From assembly GCA_963781785.1 (NCBI GenBank), contig CAWAHD010000002.1, positions 62,001 through 126,000 on the forward strand: a DNA stretch of 64,000 bases. The letters run 5' to 3'. Each line of letters starts with the position of its first letter. Within the stretch, counting starts at the first letter, position 1. Of this stretch, positions 26,336 through 35,800 are shown one piece after another. Source of the stretch: CAWAHD01 sp963781785 (GTDB lineage Bacteria; Planctomycetota; Planctomycetia; Isosphaerales; Isosphaeraceae). Position numbers and translations under genes: made by a program. A model generated the notes under the pieces. That model did no database searches and had not been told where the DNA came from. It saw only the letters and a list, made by a program, of their open reading frames with translations.

Positions 26336-26395
26336 GTTGCGCGTTGAATTGACGAGTGTCTGTTCTCAAGTGGAAAGCGCGAAGGAGCTCTGCCG

Positions 26396-28815
26396 ATGGC
26401 GACCACGCGAAAATCGAGCGGACATATCCGGTGGTTTGATGAGATCGGAATCGAGGACGTCCCGCTTGTGGGGGGCAAGAACGCGTCACTGGGCGAGATG
26501 TATCGCGGCTGACCCCCAAGGGCGTGAAAGTACCGAACGGGTTCGCGGTGACGGCCGAGGCGTACCGATACTTTCTGCGCCAGTCCGGACTCGACCGGCG
26601 GCTGCGCGAGGTGCTCGAGGGGCTCGACACACGCGACATCGATAACCTGCGACTTCGTGGCAGCCAGGCGCGCAGCGTGATCCTCGACGCCAAGCTACCC
26701 GAAGATCTCGAGCAAGCGATCCTGGCGGGCTACGAGCAACTGTCCCAGGGCAGCCCGCAGCTTCTCGACGTGGCAGTCCGATCGAGTGCCACGGCCGAGG
26801 ACCTGCCCGACGCCAGCTTCGCCGGTCAGCAGGAAAGCTATCTGAACGTCCAGGGAGGTCAGCAGCTCCTGGAGACCTGCAAACGATGTTTTGCCTCGCT
26901 CTACACCGATCGGGCGATCTCGTACCGGGTGGACAAGAAATTCGACCATTTCAAGGTCGGCCTGTCGATCGGAGTGCAGCGGATGGTTCGCTCGGACCTG
27001 GCGGCTTCGGGAGTGATGTTCTCGATCGATACCGAGACCGGCTTTCGTGACGCGGTGCTGATCAACGCCTCGTACGGGCTGGGTGAAAACGTTGTCCAGG
27101 GCACTGTCAATCCCGACGAGTATTACGTTTTCAAGCCGACCTTGCAGCAGGGGTTTCGACCGATCCTGCAGAAGCTGCTGGGAACCAAGGAGCTCAAGCT
27201 GGTGTACGACGTGGGCGGGGGCAAGATGACCCGGAACATGCCGGTGCCGCCGGAGGACCGCCGCCGGTTCGCGATCAGCGACGACGAGATCCTCGCGCTG
27301 GCGCGATGGGCCTGCCAGATCGAAGACCACTATAGCGCCAAGCGAGGCTGCCACACGCCGATGGACATGGAATGGGCCAAGGACGGGCATACCGGCGAGC
27401 TGTTCATCGTTCAGGCCAGGCCCGAAACGGTCCAGTCCCAGAAGCACCTGGATTCGATCGAAGTGTATGTTCTGTCGTCGAAGGGCGCCGTGCTGGCGAC
27501 GGGCCGAAGCGTCGGTGAGAAGATTGGACGCGGGCCGGTGCGGGTGATCAAGCGCGTGCAGGACCTGCATCAGTTCCAGAACGGCGACGTGCTCGTCACC
27601 GACAAGACGGATCCGGACTGGGAGCCCACGATGAAGAAAGCCGCGGCGATCGTGACCAATCGCGGCGGCCGGACCTGCCATGCGGCGATCGTGAGCCGCG
27701 AGCTGGGGCTGCCGGCGGTCGTCGGCACGGAACGCGGGACCGAGCTGTTGCGCGACGGTCAAACGGTGACGGTCTGCTGCGCTGAGGGCGATACCGGCTT
27801 CGTGTACGAGGGACTGCTCGATTTTGAAGTTCGCCGCCAGGACCTGCGCAAATTTGAGCGCCCCAAAACGCGAATCATGATGAACGTCGGCAACCCCGAG
27901 GAGGCGTTCCGCCTCTCGCTCATTCCCAACGACGGCGTCGGCTTGGCACGTGAAGAATTCATCATCTCGACGTATATCAAGATCCACCCCATGGCACTCC
28001 TCGGCTATGACCATCTCGACGATCAGGCCGTGCGGGCGGAGATCGACCGGCTCACGGCCGGCCACGACGACAAACCTGGGTTCTTTGTCGACAAGCTGGC
28101 GCAGGGCGTGGCGATGATCGGCGCCGCGTTTTATCCCAAAGACGTCATCGTCCGCTTGAGCGACTTCAAGACCAACGAGTACGCCAACCTGGTCGGCGGT
28201 GCGCGGTACGAGCCGACCGAGGAAAACCCGATGCTCGGATTCCGTGGTGCATCGCGATACTACGACCCGCGGTATCGCGACGGCTTTGCCCTGGAATGCC
28301 GCGCCATGAAGAAGGTGCGCGACGAGATGGGGCTCACGAACGTCAAGCTCATGGTCCCGTTCTGCCGCACTGTCGATGAGGGCAGGCGCGTCATGGCCGA
28401 GATGGAAAAGCACGGGCTCAAGCGCGCGGAGAACGGCCTCGAGGTTTATGTCATGTGCGAGATCCCCTCGAACGTCATTCTCGCCGACGCGTTCGCCGAG
28501 GTTTTCGACGGGTTTTCGATCGGGTCGAACGATTTGACCCAGCTCGTCCTGGGAGTGGACCGCGACTCTGAGATCGTCGCCCACATCTTCGACGAGCGAA
28601 ACCCGGCGGTCAAGAAAATGATCGCCGCGGTCATCCGAGACGCGAAGGCCGCGGGCAAGAAGATCGGCATCTGCGGTCAGGCGCCCAGCGATTATCCGGA
28701 GTTCGCCCGCTTCCTGGTCGAGCAGGGTATCGATAGCATTTCACTCAACCCGGACGCCGTCCTCCGAACGACGCTCAGCGTGCTCGCGCTCGAAGCGAGT
28801 GCGGCGAGCGCGTGA
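26396..28815 (+). CDS. ppsA: Phosphoenolpyruvate synthase (one frameshift near the 5' end)
   Basis: Begins at ATG 26396 (RWFDEIGIEDVPLVGGKNAS, the conserved PPDK/PPS N-terminus). A stop arises after EMYRG near 26511 and the homologous sequence continues one base out of frame (LTPKGVKVPNGFAVTAEAYR). With one base restored, ~806 aa, the family length. The ATP-grasp domain is followed by the phosphohistidine loop GGRTCHAAIVSREL (His ~429) and the PEP-binding TIM barrel ending MCEIPSNVILADAF, GSNDLTQLVLGVDRDS and GICGQAPSDYPE. It converts pyruvate, ATP and water to PEP, AMP and Pi in gluconeogenesis. All catalytic motifs are intact, so the shift is more likely a sequence error than decay. pfkA follows at 51 bp. 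Confidence 0.9.
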
Positions 28816-28866
28816 GCTCGAGGGGGCATCTCCAGGCACGGATACTCTCGAACAGGAACATCACAC

Positions 28867-29859
28867 GTGCGTATCGGCGTGTTCACGAGCGGCGGAGACG
28901 CCCCGGGCATGAATGCTTGTATCCGCGCGGTGGTCCGTACGGCATTGCCGCGCGGGCACGACGTGATCGGCATCCGCCGAGGATACAAGGGCCTCCTCGA
29001 GGAAGACTTTTACTATTCGTTCCACCGCAACGATCATCAGATGCACCTGCGCAGCGTCTCGAATATTATCCATCGCGGGGGCACAATCCTGCATACCAGC
29101 CGGTGCGAGCGATTCATGACCGAGGAAGGTATGCTCGCCGCAGCCGCAGTACTGGACCGCCACCGGATCGACAACCTGGTCGCCATCGGCGGCGACGGCA
29201 CGTTCCGGGGATGCATCGAGCTGGCGCGGTACTGGAATGGCCGGGTCATCGGCTGTCCGGGGACCATCGACAACGACCTGTCCGGCACCGACGTGAGCAT
29301 CGGCTTCACGAGTGCCGTGAGCACGGCGGCCGAAGCCGTGGACAAGCTTCGCGACACCGCAGACGCGACCGAGCGGCTGTTCCTCGTCGAAGTGATGGGC
29401 CGCGATAGCGGGCAGATTGCCATGCACACCGCACTGGCGACCGGAGCAGACGCCGCGCTGATTCCCGAGGTTCCGTTCCGGATCGATGTCGTCGTGAAGC
29501 GGCTTCAGGAAGAGCAGCGGTGCGGCAAAACCTCGTGGATCGTCATCGTGGCCGAGGGCGCGATCGAAGGCGGAGTGCATCGAATCGGCAAGGAAATGAA
29601 CGAGCGAGGAGTCACTTTCGATACGCGAGTGCTCGTTCTCGGTCATCTCCAGCGCGGGGGAGCTCCCGCCGTCCGGGATCGGATCCTGGCTAGCCGGATG
29701 GGGGCGTACGCGGTTGACGCTCTGGAACGGCATCAATCGCAGAAGATGGTGGGCGAGATCCAGGGTGAGCTCGTCTTGACGCCGTTTGAGCAGGCATCGA
29801 CCCAGCCCAAGACCATCGCCCCCGCGCTCGTTGCGTTACTCAGCGATCTAGCGCGATGA
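28867..29859 (+). CDS. pfkA: 6-phosphofructokinase
   Basis: 330 aa with a GTG start at 28867. The motif FTSGGDAPGMNACIRAVVR binds the nucleotide; GGDGT (108-112) and PGTIDND (131-137) follow. Gly111, where pyrophosphate enzymes carry Asp, and Gly132, where they carry Lys, point to ATP as phosphoryl donor. The catalytic Asp is in TIDND. MGRDSGQIAM binds fructose 6-phosphate. It catalyses the committed step of glycolysis and probably shares a transcript with PEP synthase, its gluconeogenic counterpart. The 3' end overlaps the convergent giant gene by 12 bp. Confidence 0.93.
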   Translation: MRIGVFTSGGDAPGMNACIRAVVRTALPRGHDVIGIRRGYKGLLEEDFYYSFHRNDHQMHLRSVSNIIHRGGTILHTSRCERFMTEEGMLAAAAVLDRHRIDNLVAIGGDGTFRGCIELARYWNGRVIGCPGTIDNDLSGTDVSIGFTSAVSTAAEAVDKLRDTADATERLFLVEVMGRDSGQIAMHTALATGADAALIPEVPFRIDVVVKRLQEEQRCGKTSWIVIVAEGAIEGGVHRIGKEMNERGVTFDTRVLVLGHLQRGGAPAVRDRILASRMGAYAVDALERHQSQKMVGEIQGELVLTPFEQASTQPKTIAPALVALLSDLAR

Positions 29860-32800
29860 TCGGATGCGCGCCTCGATCGCCCGTTCCTTGTCCAGCCTGA
29901 CGGTCCGCAGTGCCGGCAGTCCCTTCAGGAGTCTGGGCGCGGCGTAAACCAGCCTGGAATTGCTGGGCTTGTAAGAATTCGTGTTGCCCACAAAGTTGGC
30001 GCCCAGCCACTTCCGCATGACCCGTGCGCTCGACGTGTACAACTCGGCCGTGCCGTTTACAAGCCGGACAGTGCGTCCGCGGTGCCCGTTGACCGTGAAT
30101 ACAATCGAACCGCTCGGCACACCGCCGCCGGGAAAGATCGGGCTGACCTCCGCTTCGAGGGTGACTCCCCGATGATTCGCGGACGGGTCAATGGACAGCG
30201 TGGTCTCCGTCGACGCCGGCGCGACAGTCTGGTTGAAGTTTGGCGATTGACTGAGCGAATCAGAGCCATCACCTTCGTAGATTGCGACGATCGTATGCGA
30301 CCCCACGACGAGCGCCGTCGTGTCGAAGACCGCCAGCGAGCCATCCACCGGGCTCGTGCCGAGCACCGTGGATCCGTCCATGAAGATGACGATTCCCGTC
30401 GGAGTTCCCGCGCCCGATGTCGGGACGACCTCCGCCGTGATCGAAACGAGCTGGCCGAAGTTCGACGCGGAGTGTGAGGAACCGAGAATGGTCGTTTTCG
30501 TTCCCCCCAGCGGAAGAACCGTCAAGTTCGCCCCCACGTACGTGAGTGCGTAATTGCTGTCCAGAGCCAGCGTTCCCTGGAGGATGGGGTAGCTGCCCGA
30601 GGTCTCGCCGGGCACCCGCGTGAGAGCGCCGCTGAAACTGTCACCCGGAAGCAGGGAACCACTGGTAACCTGATAGGTGAGGGCGGGATCCGGCTGTCCG
30701 ATGAGCTTGGTCTTGGGATCGGCCGTCACCGTCACGGCACGCTGCGTGATCACGCCGGTGGAATTCGTCACGAACGTGACCGAGTAGTTGTTCCCGCCGT
30801 TGCCGTCGTTCACCGAGCCCGCCGGCGTCAGCGTCTTGCCAGTTCCGACATTGCTGGTGTCGTAGCTTTCCGTGAAATCCGCGGTGTCGCCCGCGGCCAC
30901 ACTCCCCGAGGTGATTGCCGGAACGGCGGATGAGCTTGTCGTGCCGTCGTAGGGCTTGGTGGCGGCGATCGCCGTCACCGTGATGGGCCGCGCCGTGATC
31001 GCGCCGGTCGAGGAGGCGACGAACGTAACCGCGTAATTATTACCGCCGTTGCCATCGTTCACCGAACCCGACGGAGTCAGCGTCTTGCCCACCCCGACGT
31101 CTCGCGTGTCGAATGATTCCGAGAATTCGGCGACGTCCCCGACGGCCAGGCTCCCTGAGGTGATCGCGGGAATCACGGACGAGCTCGTCGTGCCGTCATA
31201 GATTCTGTTGTCGGTTCCGGCAGCAACCGTCAGCGGGCGAGCCGTGATCACCCCCGTGGTGTTGTCGAGGAACGTGACCGCGTAGTTGTTCCCGCCGTTG
31301 CCGTCGCTTACCGAACCGGACGGAACCAGCATCTTGGCCGTCCCCGCGTTCTTGTCGCTGTACACCTGGGAGAAGTTCGCGACGTCCGCGAACGCCAGGC
31401 TCCCGCTCGTGATCGAGGGGCTCGCGGATGACGCGGTCGTACCGTCGTAAACTTTGGTGTCCGGGGCCGCCGCGACGGTGATCGCCCGGGGCGTGATCGT
31501 GAAGGTGGCCGCCACGAAGCTGAGCGCGTAGTTGGGTCCTGCCGTCAGCGTCCCCTGGAGGATCGTGTAGCCACCGACATTTTCACCGCTGGCCCGGCTC
31601 ATGCCGCCAGTGAGTGAATCGCCGGCAACGAGCGAACCACTCGTCAACTGATAAGTCAGCGTGGGGTCGGAATTGCCGTAGACCTTGGTCTGACCAGAAT
31701 TCGCGGTGACCGTGATCCCGCGCTGGTTGATCGTCCCGGGGGCCGCCACGTAGGTATAACTGTAGTTCGCACCGCCATTGCCGTCGTTCACGATCCCGCT
31801 GGGAGTGAGCGTGCGGAATCCCACGTTGGGGCTATCAAAGGCCTCCGTGAAATTCGCGACATCGCCGAACGCGAGCGTCCCCGTGATGATCGGCAGTGCC
31901 GTCGAAGTCGTCGTCCCGTCGTAGAGCTTGCTGTCCATCGCCGCGGTCACCAAGAGCGCGAGCGGCGTGATCACGCCGGTCGTGTTGTCGACGAACGTCA
32001 CCGTGTAGTTGTTCCCACCGTTGCCGTCATTGACCGAGCCCGACGGTACCAGGGTCTCGCCAGTGCCCACGTTCCGCGTGGCGAAGCTCTCCGTGAAATC
32101 CGCGACGTCGCCGGGTTCGATCGTTCCCACCGTGATCGTCGGAGCTACCGATGCGGTCGTGGTGCCATCGTATGTCTTGCTGTCGGCGGTGGCCGCGACG
32201 GTGATCGCTGCGGCATTGATCACACCCGTGGTGTCGTCGACAAACGTGACGGCGTAGTTGTTCCCGCCGTTGCCGTCACTGACCGAGCCCGCGGGAGTCA
32301 GCGTCAGCCCTGTGCCGGCGTTCCTGGTACCGAAGCTCTCGGAGAAGTTGGCGACGTCCTCGAACGCCAGCGTTCCTGCCGTGATTGTGGGCACCGCCGA
32401 CGAGTTTGTCGTACCATCGTAAACCTTGGTGTCGGTCGCCGCCGTGACCGTGATCAGGCGTGGCGTGATCGTGAAGTTTGCTCCCGCGAAAACGATCGCG
32501 TAATTGGGGCCCGCGGTCAGAGTTCCCTGCGTGATCGCATAGACTCCCACGTTCTCGCCCGGTTGCCGGGTCAGGCTACCGCTCAAGCTATCGCCCTCAA
32601 CCAGCGATCCGGAGGTGAGCTGATACGTGAAGGCCGGGTCGGTCGAGCCGTAGACCTTCGATTGGTCGGGGTCCACGGTCACCGAGAGCGAGACCGAATT
32701 GATCGCCCCCGGTGCCGTCTCGAACGTATAGATGTAGTTGTTCCCGCCGTTTCCATCATTCACCGTCCCGGTGGCGATCAAGGTCCGCGCACCGACGTCG

Positions 32801-35800
32801 GGGCTGTCGAAGCTCTGCGTGAATTCCGGCGTGTCGCCGGCTCCCAACCCTGGCGTCACGAGCGGCACACCCGTCGAATTGGTCGTCCCGTCGTAGGTCT
32901 TCGTGTCGCTCGCGGCCGTCACCGTGATCGGAAGCGGGTTGATCGTTCCGGCGGTCAAGATGAATGTATACGTGTAGTTGTTCCCGCCGTTGCCGTCGTT
33001 CACGATGCCGCTGGCAATCAGCATCCCCGGTCCTGCGTTACGGCTCGCGAACACCTGCGTGAACGTCGTCGTCGTGTCGCCGGTGGCCAGGCTCCCCGAG
33101 GTGATTGTGGGCACGCCGGCGGAGTTTATCGTCCCGTCATACGTCTTGGTATCACTCGCGGCCGTCACTGTGATCGCCAGTGGTGTGATGGTACCGGCGG
33201 CCGGCACGAACGTGTAGCTGTAGTTGTTCCCGCCGTTGCCGTCGTTGACAATCCCGCTGGCAATCAGCTCCTCCGGTCCTGCGTTTCCGCTCGCGAAGAC
33301 CTGCGTGAAGGTCGTCGTTGTGTCGCCGGTGGCCAGGCCCCCCGAGGTGATTGCGGGCACGCCGGCAGAGTTTGTCGTCCCGTCATACGCCTTGCTGTCG
33401 CTTGCCGCGGTCACGGTGATCGCCAGTGGTGTGATGGTCCCCGCGGCCGGCACGAACGTGTAGCTGTAGTTATTGCCTCCGTTGCCGTCGTTTACCAGGC
33501 CGCTGGCAGTCAGATTCTCCGGCCCGGCATTGCGGCTGGCGAAGGCCTGCGTAAACGTTGTCGTCGTATCGCCGGCGGCCAGGCCGCCGCTGGTGATTGT
33601 CGGCACGCCGGTCGAGGTGGTTGTCCCATCATACGTCTTGGTGTCGCTCGCCGCCGTCACGGTAATCGCCAGCGGACTGATCGTGCCGGCAGCCGTCACG
33701 AAATTATAGGTGTAGTTGTTCCCGCCGTTGCCGTCGTTGACGGTGCCGCTGGCCAACAGGGTTCGCGGTCCCACGTTGCGGCTGTCAAAGGTCTGCGTGA
33801 ACTCGGGAGTGTCGCCGGCGCCCAGCCCGGGGGTGACGATCGGCATCGCCGACGACGTGGTCGTTCCGTCATACGTCTTGGTGTCGCTCGCAGCCGTGAC
33901 CGTGATGGCCAGTGGGGTGATGGTCCCCGCGGCCGGCACGAACGTGTAGCTATAGTTATTCCCGCCGTTGCCGTCACTCACGATCCCGCTGGCGCTGACC
34001 GACTCCGGTCCCGCGTTGCGGCTCGCGAAGACCTGCGTGAAGTCGGGCGTATCGCCGGCCGCCAGGCTGCCGGAGGTGATTGTGGGCACGCCGGCCGAGT
34101 CTGTGGTCCCGTCATAGGTCTTGCTATCGCTCGCCGCCGTCACGGTGATCGCCAGTGGTGTGATCGTGCCGGCGGCCGGCACGAACGTGTAGCCGTAGTT
34201 GTTCCCGCCATTGCCGTCATTGACGATCCCGCTGGCAAGCAGCTCCTCAGATCCTGCGTTACGGCTCGCGAACACCTGCGTGAACGTCGTCGTCGTGTCG
34301 CCCGTGGCCAGGCTCCCCGAGGTGATTGTGGGCACGCCAGAGGACGTCGTGGTGCCATCATATGTCTTGCTGTCGCTTGCCGCCGTCACCGTGATCGCCA
34401 GTGGTGTGATGGTCCCCGCGGCCGGCACGAACGTGTAGCTGTAGTTATTGCCTCCGTTGCCGTCGTTCACCAGGCCGCTGGCGATGAGCGTGCGCGACCC
34501 AGCATTGCGACTGTCGAACACCTCGGTGAATGTGGTTGTGGTGTCGCCCAATGCCAGACTGCCGCTGGTGATCGTCGGTATGCCGGTGGAGGCAGTTGTC
34601 CCATCATACGTCTTGGTGTCGTTCGCCGCCGTCACGGTGATCGCCAGCGGAGCGATCGTGCCGGCAGCCGTCACGAAGGTATACGTGTAGTTGTTCCCGC
34701 CGTTGCCATCGTTGACGGTGCCGCTGGCCAACAGGGTTCGCGGTCCCACGTTGCGGCTGTCAAAGGTCTGCATGAACTCCGGAGAGTCGCCGGCGCCCAG
34801 CCCGGGGGTGACGATCGGCATCGCCAACGACGTGGCCGTTCCGTCATACGTCTTGGTGTCGCTCGCCGCCGTCACGGTGATCGCCAGCGGTGTGATGGTC
34901 CCCGCGGCCGGCACGAACGTGTAGCTGTAGTTGTTCCCGCCGTTGCCGTCACTCACGATCCCGCCGGCGCTGACCGACTCCGGTCCCGCGTTACGGCTGG
35001 CGAAGACCTGCGTGAAGTCGGGCGTATCGCCGGCCGCCAGGCTGCCGGAGGTGATTGTGGGCACGCCGGCCGAGTCTGTGGTCCCGTCATAGGCCTTGCT
35101 ATCGCTCGCCGCCGTCACGGTGATCGCCAGTTGTGTGATCGTTCCGGCGGCCGGCACGAACGTGTAGCTGTAGTTGTTCCCGCCATTGCCGTCATTGACG
35201 ATCCCGCTGGCAATCAGCTCCTCAGATCCTGCGTTACGGCTCGCGAACACCTGCGTGAACGTCGTCGTCGTGTCGCCGGTGGCCAGGCTCCCCGAGGTGA
35301 TTGCGGGCACGCCCGAGGACGTCGTGGTGCCGTCATATGGCTTGCTGTCGCTTGCCGCCGTCACGCTGATCGCCAGTGGTGTGATGGTCCCCGCGGCCGA
35401 CACGAACGTGTAGCTGTAGTTATTGCCTCCGTTGCCGTCATTGACGATGCCGCTGGCAAGCAGACTCTCCGGGCCGGCATTGCGGCTGACGAAGGCCTGC
35501 GTGAACGTTGTCGTCGTGTCACCGGCGGCCAGACTGCCGCTGGTGATCGTCGGTACGCCCGTGGAGGCAGTTGTCCCATCATACGTCTTGGTGTCGCTGG
35601 CCGCGGTCACAGTGATCGCGAGCGGGTTGATTGTCCCGGGGGCCGTCTCGAAAGTGTAGGTGTAGTTGTTGCCGCCGTTGCCGTCGTTCACGATCCCGCT
35701 GGCCGTCAGGTTTCGTGAGCCCGCGTTGCGACTGTCGAAAACCTGCGAAAAGTCCGGAGTATCACCGACCCCCAGAGCTCCCACGATGATCGGCACCGCC

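Noticed and set aside
29848..29859. Overlap of pfkA and the giant gene as a possible gene-fusion or error
   Set aside because: A 12-bp convergent overlap of two stop codons is common and needs no special explanation.
32563..35718. 1051-codon plus-strand ORF as a gene
   Set aside because: Antisense shadow of the YDG repeats; composition is Arg/Gly/Val-rich and purely periodic, with no start signal.
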